Source: Chimaeribacter coloradensis
Lineage (GTDB): Bacteria > Pseudomonadota > Gammaproteobacteria > Enterobacterales > Enterobacteriaceae
DNA: 64,000 nucleotides
Direction of reading: 5' to 3'
Assembly (NCBI RefSeq): GCF_002858715.1
Contig: NZ_PJZH01000002.1
Coordinates: forward strand, 186,001-250,000
Of the stretch, positions 1 to 9,154 are shown piece after piece. Below the pieces are notes generated by a model, which was not told the DNA's origin, did not search any database, and was given only the letters and a program-made list of their open reading frames with translations. Every line of letters starts with the position of its first letter. Within the stretch, counting starts at the first letter, position 1. Both the position numbers and the translations under genes were made by a program.

Positions 1-161
1 CGCGCCTACGCGCCCCTTGCGCGGTGGCGGCAGCGGGGCCGCAGAAAGCGTGCGGGCGTATGCCAACGCAACCACCTCGATCCCCCTTTAACCCTGCCTG
101 ACCGGCTGCCCGGCCACCCGCCTACCCAAGCAACCCAACCACGCCCACGGCAATAAAAAAT

Positions 162-191
162 GAAATAAAAAAAGGACGCCGGTTTCCCGGC
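162..191 (-). terminator. Intrinsic terminator of yedI
   Basis: Read on the minus strand, a GCCGG/CCGGC stem (178-191) with a GAAA loop is followed by a run of T (complement of the A-rich 162-173). It lies just beyond the yedI stop codon. The rest of 1-234 holds no gene I can support. Confidence 0.7.
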
Positions 192-234
192 ACCCCCTCT
201 TAAACCCCATTATCCCTGAAAGCGCGGCGGCCGC

Positions 235-1164
235 TTAAGCCGCTTCCTTCTTCCCAAACATCTTCTTACCCAGTAACACCACCCCAAGCACAATCGCCCC
301 GGCGATCAACCCCACCACCAGGTCAATCGCGCCGGTGATCAGCGTGCTGACAAACCCGGTGCTGCCGTGGTTCAGCACGTCAATCAGGCTGTGCATGAAA
401 GGGAAACCGTGGCTCAGGATGCTGCCGCCTACCAGGAACATCGCGATGGTGCCGACAATCGACAGCGTCTTCATCAGCAGCGGGGCGGCGCGCAGAATGC
501 CGCTGCCCAGCCCGCGCAGCATACGGGTGAACAGGCCATTGCCTTCGCGCTTGCGCAGGTAAAAACCGACGTCGTCCATCCGCACAATCCCGGCCACCAG
601 GCCGTAAACGCCCAGCGTCATCACCACCGCAATCAGCACCATCACCATCACCTGATCCACAAAGCGGACGTGGGCCACGGTGTTCAGCGAAATCACAATA
701 ATCTCAGCAGAGAGAATAAAGTCCGTGCGCACCGCACCTTTGACTTTTTTCTTCTCCAGGGCCAGCAACTCCTCCTGGGTTTTCGGCGCGTTGGCGCGCG
801 GCGCGGCCTTGTGTTCGCCCTCTTTGCCATGGAGAAACTTCTCGGCGATTTTCTCAAAACCTTCGTAACAGAGGTAAGCACCGCCAACCATCAGCAGCGG
901 GGTGATCGCCCACGGGATAAAGGCGCTGATCAGCAGCGCCAGCGGCACCAGAATCGCTTTGTTCAGCAGGGAGCCTTTCGCCACCGCCCACACCACCGGC
1001 AGCTCGCGGTCCGCTTTAACCCCGCTGACCTGCTGGGCATTCAGGGCGAGGTCGTCCCCCAGTACGCTGGCGGTTTTCCGGGCGGCGACCTTACTCATCG
1101 CGGCCACATCGTCCAAAATCGAGGCAATATCATCAATTAACGCCAACAGGCTGGTTCCCGCCAT
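235..1164 (-). CDS. yedI: DUF808 family inner-membrane protein YedI
   Basis: 309-residue polytopic membrane protein of the DUF808/YedI family (E. coli YedI is of similar length). Its function is not established. The N-terminus up to about residue 60 is soluble, with a conserved stretch around LLALIDDIASILDDVA. Hydrophobic segments follow at about 67-100, 150-195 and 235-300, with a charged loop at about 105-145 and a lysine-rich C-terminus. It reads away from the other genes and has its own terminator. Strong similarity along the whole length makes the family call safe, but no biochemical role can be given. In E. coli yedI lies elsewhere on the chromosome, so its position next to aroL is a local arrangement. 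Confidence 0.9.
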   Translation of the reverse strand: MAGTSLLALIDDIASILDDVAAMSKVAARKTASVLGDDLALNAQQVSGVKADRELPVVWAVAKGSLLNKAILVPLALLISAFIPWAITPLLMVGGAYLCYEGFEKIAEKFLHGKEGEHKAAPRANAPKTQEELLALEKKKVKGAVRTDFILSAEIIVISLNTVAHVRFVDQVMVMVLIAVVMTLGVYGLVAGIVRMDDVGFYLRKREGNGLFTRMLRGLGSGILRAAPLLMKTLSIVGTIAMFLVGGSILSHGFPFMHSLIDVLNHGSTGFVSTLITGAIDLVVGLIAGAIVLGVVLLGKKMFGKKEAA

Positions 1165-1687
1165 TGTCTTTTTCCTTTCGGTTCAGTTGTTCAATTTGCC
1201 GGATAGTAACAAAAACAGGGAGTAACAAGAAATTACCCGGCGCGTGTGTCGCTGACCCGCCCTGTGACCGGGCGTCCCCTTAAAGATAGGCGCTGGTGTC
1301 GCTTTTCGCCCGGTTAACCCCCCGGTAAAAACCGGTTATGGAAAAAAGCGGCGACCTTGCCTGCACTGACCAGGAATTTATATAAGAGCGCGGCCCGCCG
1401 CGTGGCCGCAACAAAATAATTGTCTTAGCCAAGAGAATAAAAGCAAATTAACTGAAGGTTTACGGTAAAAAGCACGCGTTGCTCATGCTCTCCTTATTTC
1501 CTCCACGATACTTGAACTTCTTTACACCCGTTGACCTCTTTTTTTCACCGGGTGAACCATAATTACTGCTCCTGAATAGATCGCCGTGGAAAAACCACAG
1601 CGGGAAATAAACGTGACGGGGAATTCCCCGCCCCGCGAAATAACACACCTGTGAAGTTATCATCTGCAAAAGTATGAGGAGAGTGTC
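1165..1687. other. Intergenic region upstream of the DUF1471 gene
   Basis: 523 bases without a convincing gene. An open frame on the minus strand at 1460-1669 has no plausible start signal or family and is taken as chance. The region becomes AT-rich after 1410. It contains a perfect 14-base palindrome, CGGGGAATTCCCCG, at 1617-1630, about 58 bases before the start codon of the next gene. This could be an operator. Confidence 0.5.
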
Positions 1688-1957
1688 ATGAAACTGTTAC
1701 CTGTGATTACCGCTGCGCTGTTGACGGCTGCCTCGTTCTCCGCCCTGTCGGCCACCGAAGTCAACCGCAGTGAGGCCTCCGGCCTGCAAAGCATGGGCAC
1801 CGCCACCGTCAGCAACATCACCGGCTCGCCGGAAGATGCCGTCAGCGCCATGCAGCAAAAAGCGATGGAAGAAGGGGCCAGCCATTTCCGCATTATCGGC
1901 ATCGATACCCCGAGTGATTCCAGCCAGCAACGCGTTAACGCCGAACTTTACCGCTGA
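1688..1957 (+). CDS. Secreted DUF1471 (YhcN/BhsA-like) small protein
   Basis: 89 residues. A Sec signal peptide covers about residues 1-22 (basic start, hydrophobic core, then ALSA before TEVN). The rest is one YdgH/BhsA/McbA-type DUF1471 domain, recognisable by the N-terminal G-V/ATVSN strand, a central helix (PEDAVSAMQQKAMEEG) and the FRIIGID strand. Members of this family are periplasmic or outer-membrane-associated proteins, often linked to stress, biofilm or acid response. Which subgroup this belongs to is not clear, so no symbol is given. The start is fixed by an AGGAGAG ribosome site. It is a single-gene unit with about 500 bases of non-coding DNA on each side, which fits independent stress regulation (inference). 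Confidence 0.85.
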   Translation: MKLLPVITAALLTAASFSALSATEVNRSEASGLQSMGTATVSNITGSPEDAVSAMQQKAMEEGASHFRIIGIDTPSDSSQQRVNAELYR

Positions 1958-2453
1958 TTTTTCAATGCGGTGAGCCGCCATTCTGAATACCGGGGGTCGT
2001 AACGGGGAAATAATTAACTTATTTCCCTGCGTGCCGGGAATTAATTCACCCGCAGGTAAGCAGGTGAATTAAAATGGCGTAGATTATTTTTATAAAATAG
2101 CCATAAATAGCGTAATAAAAGGCCGTGATAACTTTCCGGGGCAGTATGCCCCGGGGTTACTCTGCGGGTTTCATCTGGATTATACCGCCACCTTACCGGC
2201 CTGCCGGATACCCTGTTCCGGCGGGGTTTGACTATTTTCTTCTTTTTCCTGGAAAATTCTGAAAAGCCTGCCCGCGCTCCCCGCCCCGGCGTGCCGTTTT
2301 GCCGCGCGTGTCACGCCCCCCGGGCGCGGCGCGATCAATCATTGCGTCTGCGTGGGTAACAGGTATGATTCCGCTTCTCTTAAGATAATGACAGCGTGCC
2401 GCCACGCCGGGTGTTGCCCCGGCCGGAGAGGCTTGCGGCAGGAAAGGACAGCA
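1958..2453. other. Intergenic region with three hairpin-forming repeats
   Basis: 496 bases. It holds an inverted repeat GGGAAAT/ATTTCCC near 2005-2027, a perfect 10-bp stem TTAATTCACC/GGTGAATTAA at 2041-2072, and CCGGGGC-AGTAT-GCCCCGG at 2136-2154. None is followed by a good T-run, so they are not ordinary terminators. The aroL promoter lies at the right end. No gene is seen. Confidence 0.5.
2342..2369 (+). promoter_or_regulatory. Putative sigma-70 promoter of aroL
   Basis: TTGCGT (2342-2347), a 16-base spacer and TATGAT (2364-2369) about 85 bases before the aroL start. In E. coli aroL is controlled by TyrR and TrpR. I see no clear TyrR box (TGTAAA-N6-TTTACA) or Trp operator here. Confidence 0.45.
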
Positions 2454-2978
2454 ATGACACAACCTATTTTTATGGTCGGTGCCCGCGGCGCAGGCAAAAC
2501 CACGGTCGGTAAGGCGCTGGCCCGTGCACTCGGCTACCAGTTCACGGATACGGATGTGTTTATGCAGCAGACCACCGGCCTGAGCGTGGCAGAGGTCGTC
2601 GCGCGCGAAGGCTGGGCCGGGTTCCGCCAGCGTGAGAGTGACGCGCTGAAAGCGGTGACCGCCCCGCGCACCGTGGTCGCGACCGGCGGCGGCGCGGTGC
2701 TGTCAGCAGAAAACCGCGCCTTTATGCGCGCGGCCGGGCAGGTGATCTACCTGCGTGCCCCGGCAGGCACGCTGGCGCACCGGCTGGAGGAGTACCCGCT
2801 GGACGCCCAGCGCCCGACCCTGACGGGCAAACCCATCGCCGAGGAGATGGTGGAAGTGCTGGCCGCGCGTGAGGCGCTCTACCAGGACGTTGCCCACCAC
2901 GTGCTGGACGCCACCGCCAGCCCGGAGGAGATCGTCGCGGCCATCCAGCGCAGCCTGAACGCCGGCGCGCTGGAATAG
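2454..2978 (+). CDS. aroL: Shikimate kinase II
   Basis: 174 residues, the same length as E. coli AroL. It phosphorylates shikimate at the 3-hydroxyl with ATP in the chorismate pathway, in the cytoplasm. Visible motifs are the P-loop GARGAGKT at residues 9-16, the shikimate/Mg aspartates D32 and D34 in TDTD, R58 in GFRQRE, the GGGA motif at 78-81 and the lid segment ending RPTLTGKP. The open frame extends upstream to 2352, but the start at 2454 matches E. coli and follows AGGAAAGGA. An intrinsic terminator follows. yaiA lies downstream as in E. coli, but aroM, normally next, is absent. Confidence 0.95.
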   Translation: MTQPIFMVGARGAGKTTVGKALARALGYQFTDTDVFMQQTTGLSVAEVVAREGWAGFRQRESDALKAVTAPRTVVATGGGAVLSAENRAFMRAAGQVIYLRAPAGTLAHRLEEYPLDAQRPTLTGKPIAEEMVEVLAAREALYQDVAHHVLDATASPEEIVAAIQRSLNAGALE

Positions 2979-2984
2979 GGCAGC

Positions 2985-3009
2985 ACCGGGCCGTGTTCGG
3001 CCCGGTTTT
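2985..3009 (+). terminator. Terminator after aroL
   Basis: CCGGGCC-gtgttc-GGCCCGG stem-loop (2986-3005) followed by TTTT. The short T-run makes it a moderate terminator. Confidence 0.6.
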
Positions 3010-3093
3010 CAGAGACTTCCGAGCCGTTGCTGCCACCTCCCGCCCTAATCTTGTCTATACTTACCTTTCGGTGCATAACGAAAGGAATTAACC

Positions 3094-3285
3094 ATGCCTG
3101 GACATCCTCCCTATCCGCGCGAAGCGCGCATCGTCCCTGTTGAGAAGGGCGAACCCGGTAACACCGTGACCTGGTACGAGTTGCGGGCCGACCACCCGAA
3201 ACCGGACACCCTGATCAGTGAGCATGAGACAGAATCGGAAGCCCTTGACTCCAAGCGGCGCTACGAAGACGAAAAGATTGACTAG
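3094..3285 (+). CDS. yaiA: YaiA family small protein
   Basis: 63 residues, matching E. coli YaiA almost end to end (PPYPREA near the start, [13 protein letters not shown] in the middle, KRRYED at the end). Its function is unknown. Neighbourhood with aroL is conserved across enterobacteria, and in E. coli yaiA is co-transcribed with it. Here a partial terminator separates them. The start follows a GAAAGGAA ribosome site. No signal peptide or membrane segment is seen, so it is probably cytoplasmic. Confidence 0.9.
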   Translation: MPGHPPYPREARIVPVEKGEPGNTVTWYELRADHPKPDTLISEHETESEALDSKRRYEDEKID

Positions 3286-3302
3286 TGGATTACCGTGATG
3301 CG

Positions 3303-3330
3303 AAAAAGCCGGCCCCGACGCCGGCTTTTT
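3303..3330 (+). terminator. Terminator after yaiA
   Basis: Perfect stem GCCGGC (3308-3313)/GCCGGC (3320-3325) extended by flanking A5 and T5, so it could work in both directions. Confidence 0.8.
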
Positions 3331-3425
3331 CATACCGTTTTTTTATGCCGGCCAGCCGCATGCCGGGGCGATTGCGTGCCGGATCGCGTTATGCGGCAAT
3401 AATCTGCGCCGGGTGTGAATAATCA

Positions 3426-3455
3426 GTGACAGCGTGCCGCCACTGACTCTACTAT
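3426..3455 (+). promoter_or_regulatory. Putative promoter of ppnP
   Basis: GTGACA (3426-3431), an 18-base spacer and TACTAT (3450-3455), 34 bases before the ppnP start. The -35 and spacer hold a 17-base element (3427-3443) repeated upstream of aroL (2389-2405), and TCAGTG/CACTGA arms flank it. Confidence 0.35.
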
Positions 3456-3488
3456 GGCATTTCAATTTTCCAGCCGTGGAGCCAGACT

Positions 3489-3779
3489 ATGTTGAATGTT
3501 AACGACTATTTTTCAGGGAAAGTGAAGTCCATCGGGTATGAGAGCGGCACCATCGGCAGCGCCAGCGTCGGGGTGATGGAAGTCGGCGAATACACCTTCG
3601 GCACCAAGCAGGCTGAAGAGATGACGGTGATCACCGGCGCACTGCGCGTGCTGATCCCCGGCTCGCCGGACTGGCAGGTCTTTATGCCGGGTGAAACCTT
3701 CTACGTGCCCGCCCACAGCGAATTCAACCTCCAGGTCTCTGACACCACCGCCTATCTGTGTAAATACCTGAGCAAATAA
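3489..3779 (+). CDS. ppnP: Pyrimidine/purine nucleoside phosphorylase
   Basis: 96 residues, homologous to E. coli PpnP (YaiE, 94 residues), a small single-domain cupin. The family phosphorolyses many nucleosides (adenosine, uridine, guanosine, xanthosine and others) to the free base and ribose 1-phosphate, in the cytoplasm. The characteristic sequence [16 protein letters not shown] and the C-terminal [18 protein letters not shown] are present. It sits in its usual enterobacterial place between yaiA and rdgC, but aroM, which separates yaiA and ppnP in E. coli, is missing. It ends at a terminator shared with convergent rdgC. Confidence 0.92.
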   Translation: MLNVNDYFSGKVKSIGYESGTIGSASVGVMEVGEYTFGTKQAEEMTVITGALRVLIPGSPDWQVFMPGETFYVPAHSEFNLQVSDTTAYLCKYLSK

Positions 3780-3794
3780 CGCCGGTGAATGCAG

Positions 3795-3828
3795 AAAAAA
3801 AGCCGCCCCGATAAAGGGCGGCTTTTTT
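3795..3828. terminator. Bidirectional terminator between ppnP and rdgC
   Basis: AAGCCGCCC arm, GATAA-containing loop and GGGCGGCTT arm flanked by A-run and T-run, between two convergent stop codons. Confidence 0.9.
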
Positions 3829-3848
3829 ATGACGGACAGGGCAGGGGA

Positions 3849-4760
3849 TCAGCGCTGGGCTTCCCCACCTAACGCCTCAATCACGTTGGCGATCAGCGCC
3901 GCGAGTTCGCTGGTCATCAGGATGAAGTCCGCATCAAAGCGGGCGGCCGGGTCGTCCCGGTCGATGTCATCATTCTGGTCACGCAGCGCATCGGCGAACT
4001 TCAGGCGCTTAAGGCTGCCGTCATCGGCCAGCAGCAGCTGCACGCGCTCCTGCCAGTCCAGCGCCAGTTTGGTGACCATTTTCCCCGCTTCGATATGCAC
4101 GGCGATTTCGTCGGTCACCAGCTCCTGCTTCTTGCAGCGGATCACGCCGCCATCTTCCAGCAGCGCTTTCAGCTCCGCCTCTTCCATCAGCGTGAACCCG
4201 GCCGGCAGCTCGCCTGCACGCACCCACTCGGTCAGCGTCAGTTCGATCGGTTTTTCCAGGGTCAGCGGCACCACCGGCAGCGAGCCGAGGCTTTTGCGCA
4301 ACAGCGCCAGGGTGTCTTCCGCTTTTTTGGCGCTGGCGCAATCGATCATGATCAGGCCGTTAACGGTGTCGATCCAGAGGAAAGTCTGGCTGAAACGGCT
4401 GAACGCGCGCGGCAGCAGGGTGTGCAGCACCTCATCCTTCAGCGAGTCTTTTTCGGTCTTCTTCAGCTTGCGGTGCTGTTCCGCTTCCAGCTTGCTGATT
4501 TTGGCTTCCAACGCCTGCTTCACCACCGGCGACGGCAGGATCTTCTCCTCTTTGCGGGCGCAGATCAGGATCTGGCCGTTGGCGCTGTGCGTCAGATCCT
4601 CACTGTGGCCGCCCATCGGCGAGACCCAGCCGGTTTTCGCCATATCCTGGCTGCCGCACGGGGTAAAGGTGAAGGCACTGAGCTGTTTTTCCATCTCGTC
4701 CGCAGAGAGGGTCACCTCACGGCTCAAACGGTAAACCATCAAATTCTTAAACCACAACAT
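3849..4760 (-). CDS. rdgC: Recombination-associated protein RdgC
   Basis: 303 residues, the same length as E. coli RdgC and closely similar throughout. RdgC forms a ring-shaped dimer that binds double-stranded DNA on the nucleoid and restrains RecA-promoted recombination. Family landmarks include the N-terminal [16 protein letters not shown], the CGSQDMAK motif, the basic [13 protein letters not shown] segment and the C-terminal [16 protein letters not shown]. The frame is open upstream to 4805, but the ATG at 4760 aligns with the E. coli start. In E. coli mak is the next, divergent gene. Here an 8 kb sugar cassette separates rdgC and mak. Confidence 0.95.
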   Translation of the reverse strand: MLWFKNLMVYRLSREVTLSADEMEKQLSAFTFTPCGSQDMAKTGWVSPMGGHSEDLTHSANGQILICARKEEKILPSPVVKQALEAKISKLEAEQHRKLKKTEKDSLKDEVLHTLLPRAFSRFSQTFLWIDTVNGLIMIDCASAKKAEDTLALLRKSLGSLPVVPLTLEKPIELTLTEWVRAGELPAGFTLMEEAELKALLEDGGVIRCKKQELVTDEIAVHIEAGKMVTKLALDWQERVQLLLADDGSLKRLKFADALRDQNDDIDRDDPAARFDADFILMTSELAALIANVIEALGGEAQR

Positions 4761-4886
4761 CGTCTTATCCCTGTCCGGGCGCGCAACGGGCGCGCGGTTA
4801 ATCACAAGCAGGGCGGCATGATACCCAATTGGCGGGCCTCAGTCCTTAAGAAAAATCCCGCGCCGCGGCGGCCGGTGAACGCAGGA

Positions 4887-7478
4887 TCAGCGCGGCGGCT
4901 GCCGGGCCTGCCGCAGCGCCGCGGCCAGCTGGCGCTGGGTATAGGGTTTGCGCAACAGCGTGACACCGGGCAGCGGGTCATGGCCCGCCTGCCGCTGATC
5001 CTGCCCGCTCACCAGCAGAGTGGCGAGCGCCGGGTTGAGCGCCCGGGCGCGGCGCACCACCTCTGCGCCGCTCTCGCCGGGCAGCATCAGGTCGCTGATA
5101 AACAGCGTGATGTCCGGCGTTTGCGCCAGCAGCGCCAGCGCCTGTTCGCCGCGGCTGCACGCCAGCGTCAGGTAGCCGAGCTGGTGGAGTTGCTCGCACA
5201 GCGTCTGGCGCACGTCCTCTTCATCTTCCAGCACCAGCACCAGCTGATCATCCGGCGCGCCGCTCTCCTCGTCGGGAACCGGCGCGGGCGGGGCCACCGC
5301 CTCGGGCGCGCGCGGCAGTTGCAGCCGCACCCGCGTGCCGTGGCCGACGCGGCTCTCAATCTGCACCCGGCCGCCGGACTGGCGGATAAAGCCATACACC
5401 ATCGACAGCCCCAGCCCGCTGCCCTGGCCGACTCCTTTGGTGGTGAAGAACGGCTCGAACACCTGCGCCCGCACCTCGTCTGACATGCCGCAGCCGCTGT
5501 CTTCCACCTCCAGCGCCACCATCGCCTGCACCCGCCCGCCGGTGCGCGCCACCTGCTGGTTAACCAGCCGGATCAGGATCCCGCCGCTGCGCCCGTTCAT
5601 GGCGTCACGCGCGTTCATCACCAGGTTCAGCAGCGCGTTCTCCAGCTGGTTGGCGTCGATCCAGACCGGCCACAGGCCGGGGGCGGTTTCAATGTTCAGC
5701 GTCAGCCCGGCGGGCAGGGCGTGCTGCAAAAGTTCGCGCAGGTTGCCGACCAGTTGCGCCAGATCCACCGCCTGCGGTTGCAGGGACTGCTTGCGTGAGA
5801 AGGCCAGCAGCCGCTGGGTGAGCTGCGCGCCGCGCTCTGCCGCCTTGAGCGATCGGCTGATGCGCGCCGCAGTTTGCGCATCCAGCGGCTGTTGTTGCGC
5901 CAGATCCAGGCTGCCGATGATCACCGCCAGCAGGTTGTTGAAGTCGTGCGCCAGCCCGCCGGTGAGCTGGCCCACCGCTTTCATCTTCTGGCTGTGGAGC
6001 AGCGCCTGCTCCAGCGCCTTGCGCTCGGTGCGCTCCAGCACCACGTTGACCATGCCGCGGTCCGGCAGCGGGCTGAAACGCAGCTCAATCACCCGGCCAT
6101 CGTTCAGCTGCACCTCCTGCGGGGCCGGCAACCGGCGCGTCAGGTGCGCGAGCGCCTCTTCCCGGATCTGGTCAGGCGGCAAACTGACGCGTTGCAGCAG
6201 CGTATGGTAGTGCTGGCCGCGGTGCAGCGAGTGCTCGTCCAGCCCCAGCAGCAGCGGGTATTGCGGGTTCCACACCACCAGGTGGCCGCTGTTGTCAAAC
6301 AGCGCGAAGCCGTCGCGCATCGCCAGAAAGGTGGTTTCGAGCTGGGTGCTTTTCTCTTTTAACAGCCGCGAGGCGTGCTCCAGCGAGGCGGTATTGCGCG
6401 CGAAAACGTTGAACGCCCGCGCCAGATCGCCCAGCTCATCCCGCCGTTGCAGCGCCGGGACGCTGACATCCCGCTCGCCCCGCGCCAGCCGCGTCATCGC
6501 CCCGGCAATCGCCGTAAGGTGGGAGCCGAGGTTGCGGTAGATGTACAACCCGGCGAAGCCGGTGATCACCAGCGCCAGCAGCGCAAACACACTGATAAAG
6601 CCGATGGCGGAGCTGAGCTCCCGGTGGGTCTGGCGGCTGCGCTGCGCGGAGGCATCCGCCACCTTCTGCACATAGTGGTTGATGTCCTGGTTGAGCATCT
6701 CCACCAGCGCCTTGATCTGGTAGGTGTGGTAGGCGATGGCGAGATCGCTCTGCGCCAGCGCCCCGGCCAGCGGGGTGAGGCGCGCGGTGGTCTCACGGAA
6801 CTGCGCCATTTTTTGCGCCTGTAATGCGTCATCCGGGGCGCTGGGCCAGTTCACCATCACCCGGTCGATCTGCTCGGTGACCGCCTGCGGCGCCGGGATC
6901 TGGATGGCGAGGGTCAGCAGCCGGTTCAGCTCAATCGCCAGATCGGCAGGCAGCGGCGAGGGCGGCTGCCGGACGGCGATCGCCAGAATATGGTGCAGCG
7001 TGGACTGATCCTGATAGAGCGCGCTGAGCAGCTGGTTGCGCTGCATATGCCGCTGGTGGCCGAGCAGCAGCAGCCGGCTGACGCTCTGTTGCAGCCGGGT
7101 GCTGCGTTCAGTGAGGCGCGCCACCAGCGCCGGTTCACGCTGCGCCAGCGGGGCGGCGGCCAGCCCGCGCAGGGAGTGCTGCAAGGCGAGCTGTGTCTGC
7201 TTCAGCCGCGCCGACTCGCTCTGGTACTCCAGCGCGCCCACCACCTGCGACAGCCGCACCGCGGCGGTAGCGACGTTCGCCGTGTCCCGCGCCAGCGCCA
7301 GGCTGCCGCTCATCTCGGTGAGTGTCTGTGCCTGCGCCTGCTCCTGGCGCTGCCCGGCCCGGTGGAAGCCGACAATCGCCACGGCGCTGACGGCGAGCGT
7401 TACCGCCATCACCAGCAGGTTAAACATCAGCAGACGCCCGCGGGCGCCCGCCAGCAGACGCGGGGAGGAACCAGCCAT
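4887..7478 (-). CDS. Hybrid sensor histidine kinase with TorS-like sensor region
   Basis: 863 residues. Order: TM1 (about 17-38), a helical periplasmic region (39-289) rich in A, L, Q and R without cysteine, TM2 (290-313), HAMP (313-365), PAS (about 375-485, WNPQYPLLLGL), HisKA with phospho-acceptor H511 in AHDFNNLL, HATPase (N-box LLNLVMNARDAM near 616-627, G1 DSGCGM at 660-665, G2 GSGLGL) and a C-terminal receiver (D796, K844). No HPt domain follows the receiver, unlike TorS. The periplasmic region resembles the all-helical TorS sensor class. It starts after CAGGAG and diverges from the ABC importer 147 bases away. The only separate response regulator of the cassette is at the far end (11944-12693). 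It probably senses the imported sugar, perhaps through the binding protein. The ligand is unknown. Confidence 0.85.
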   Translation of the reverse strand: MAGSSPRLLAGARGRLLMFNLLVMAVTLAVSAVAIVGFHRAGQRQEQAQAQTLTEMSGSLALARDTANVATAAVRLSQVVGALEYQSESARLKQTQLALQHSLRGLAAAPLAQREPALVARLTERSTRLQQSVSRLLLLGHQRHMQRNQLLSALYQDQSTLHHILAIAVRQPPSPLPADLAIELNRLLTLAIQIPAPQAVTEQIDRVMVNWPSAPDDALQAQKMAQFRETTARLTPLAGALAQSDLAIAYHTYQIKALVEMLNQDINHYVQKVADASAQRSRQTHRELSSAIGFISVFALLALVITGFAGLYIYRNLGSHLTAIAGAMTRLARGERDVSVPALQRRDELGDLARAFNVFARNTASLEHASRLLKEKSTQLETTFLAMRDGFALFDNSGHLVVWNPQYPLLLGLDEHSLHRGQHYHTLLQRVSLPPDQIREEALAHLTRRLPAPQEVQLNDGRVIELRFSPLPDRGMVNVVLERTERKALEQALLHSQKMKAVGQLTGGLAHDFNNLLAVIIGSLDLAQQQPLDAQTAARISRSLKAAERGAQLTQRLLAFSRKQSLQPQAVDLAQLVGNLRELLQHALPAGLTLNIETAPGLWPVWIDANQLENALLNLVMNARDAMNGRSGGILIRLVNQQVARTGGRVQAMVALEVEDSGCGMSDEVRAQVFEPFFTTKGVGQGSGLGLSMVYGFIRQSGGRVQIESRVGHGTRVRLQLPRAPEAVAPPAPVPDEESGAPDDQLVLVLEDEEDVRQTLCEQLHQLGYLTLACSRGEQALALLAQTPDITLFISDLMLPGESGAEVVRRARALNPALATLLVSGQDQRQAGHDPLPGVTLLRKPYTQRQLAAALRQARQPPR

Positions 7479-7624
7479 AATGCTCCTGGGTCAGCAGGGA
7501 AAGGGAGGCCACCATCATAAACGGCCTGGGCATTCACACTATGACAAAGATGAACGGCGGCTGACATGCGGCGTTTATCTGGCCGTGGTCAACTGCGCCT
7601 ATCCCGACCTGACAGGAGAGGCCG

Positions 7625-9142
7625 ATGGCCGTTACCCCGATTCTGGAAATGCAACATATCTCGCGGCGCTTCGGGCAGTTCTATGCGCTGAAGGATGTCA
7701 GCCTGACGGTCTACCCCGGTGAAGTCCATGCGCTGATGGGCGAAAACGGCGCGGGCAAAAGTACCCTGATGAAAATCCTCGCCGGGGCCTACACCGCCAG
7801 CAGCGGCGAGATCCTGATCGACGGCAGGCCGCACCCGATCCGCGGGCCGAAAGATGCGCTGGCGGCGGGCATTACCCTTATCTATCAGGAGATTAACCTG
7901 GCACCTAACCTGACGGTGGCGGAGAACATCTTCCTCGGCAGCGAGCTGCACCGCGGCGGGCTGGTGCGGCGCGGGCAGATGGCCGAAGAGGCGCAGCGGG
8001 TTATTGACCGGCTCGGCGCACGCTTCCGCGCCACCGACCGGGTAATGACGCTCAGCATCGCCGAGCAGCAGCAGGTGGAGATCGCCCGCGCGCTGCACCG
8101 CAACAGCCGCATCCTGGTAATGGACGAACCCACCGCCGCGCTCTCCAGCCGTGAGACCGACCACCTGTTTGGCCTGATTAAACGGCTGCGCGGCGAGGGG
8201 ATGGCGATCATCTACATCAGCCACCGCATGGCCGAAATTTATGCGCTCTCTGACCGGGTCAGCGTGCTGCGTGACGGCCAGTACGTCGGCAGCCTGACGC
8301 GCGACAACCTCAACGCCACCGAACTGGTGCGGATGATGGTGGGCCGCCCGCTCAGCGACCTGTTCAACAAAGAGGCGCTGGAGAGCAAGGTGGGCGCGGT
8401 GCGGCTGGCGGTGGAGGCGCTCACCGACGGCGAAAAAGTCCACCCTTGTACGCTGAACGTGCGCGCCGGGGAGATCGTCGGGCTGGCCGGGCTGGTGGGG
8501 GCGGGGCGCTCTGAGCTGGCCTCGCTGATTTTCGGCGTTCACCCGGCCACCGGCGGGCAGATCCTGATTGACGGCAAGCCGGTGACTATCCGCTCCCCGC
8601 GCGAGGCGATCGCCCTCGGCATCGGCTTTCTGACGGAAAACCGCAAAGAGCAGGGGCTGTTCCTGGAGCTGGCGGCCCATGAAAACATCGTGATGGCGAC
8701 CCTGGGGCGTGACGCCCACTACGGCATGATTAACCGCGGCAAAGGGCGCGAAATCGCCGGGGAGGCGATCAAAACCCTGAATATCCGCGTGCCCCATGCG
8801 CAGGTGCGCGCCGGGGGGCTGTCGGGCGGCAACCAGCAGAAATTGCTGATTTCGCGCTGGGTGGCGATCGGCCCGCGCATCCTGCTGCTCGACGAGCCGA
8901 CGCGCGGCGTGGATGTCGGTGCCAAGAGCGAGATCTACCGCATGATGAACCAGATGGCCCAACAGGGCGTGGCGATTCTGATGATCTCCAGCGAACTGCC
9001 GGAAATCGTCGGCATGAGCGACCGGGTCTACGTGATGCGCGAAGGCGCGCTGGCCGGCGAGCTGGCGGGCAGCGACATCTCGCAGGAGAACATTATGACG
9101 CTGGCCACCGGCGTTGCCCTTCCCCAGGAAACTTCCTCCTAA
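7625..9142 (+). CDS. Sugar ABC importer ATPase (RbsA/MglA type)
   Basis: 505 residues with two tandem ABC domains, as in RbsA, XylG and MglA. The N-terminal domain has Walker [10 protein letters not shown] (39-47), a signature-like [15 protein letters not shown] and Walker [12 protein letters not shown]. The second has the usual degenerate Walker A ([10 protein letters not shown]), signature LSGGNQQK and Walker [14 protein letters not shown]. It energises uptake of a monosaccharide through the neighbouring permease and is peripheral on the inner membrane. A GGAGAGG ribosome site precedes the ATG. It is the first gene of a four-gene operon (ATPase, permease, binding protein, isomerase), with a 12-base gap to the permease. 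Substrate cannot be read from the ATPase. Confidence 0.93.
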   Translation: MAVTPILEMQHISRRFGQFYALKDVSLTVYPGEVHALMGENGAGKSTLMKILAGAYTASSGEILIDGRPHPIRGPKDALAAGITLIYQEINLAPNLTVAENIFLGSELHRGGLVRRGQMAEEAQRVIDRLGARFRATDRVMTLSIAEQQQVEIARALHRNSRILVMDEPTAALSSRETDHLFGLIKRLRGEGMAIIYISHRMAEIYALSDRVSVLRDGQYVGSLTRDNLNATELVRMMVGRPLSDLFNKEALESKVGAVRLAVEALTDGEKVHPCTLNVRAGEIVGLAGLVGAGRSELASLIFGVHPATGGQILIDGKPVTIRSPREAIALGIGFLTENRKEQGLFLELAAHENIVMATLGRDAHYGMINRGKGREIAGEAIKTLNIRVPHAQVRAGGLSGGNQQKLLISRWVAIGPRILLLDEPTRGVDVGAKSEIYRMMNQMAQQGVAILMISSELPEIVGMSDRVYVMREGALAGELAGSDISQENIMTLATGVALPQETSS

Positions 9143-9154
9143 GGACGCAGAACC

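Noticed and set aside
2-91. Possible C-terminal fragment of a plus-strand gene at the left edge, open frame ending with TAA at 89-91
   Set aside because: Only 29 codons are visible, and neither the family nor a continuing frame can be confirmed.
1460-1669. 69-codon open frame on the minus strand
   Set aside because: No ribosome site, no family resemblance, and it occupies the upstream region of the DUF1471 gene.
2280-2453. TyrR or TrpR operator at aroL
   Set aside because: No TGTAAA-N6-TTTACA or Trp operator pattern found by eye.
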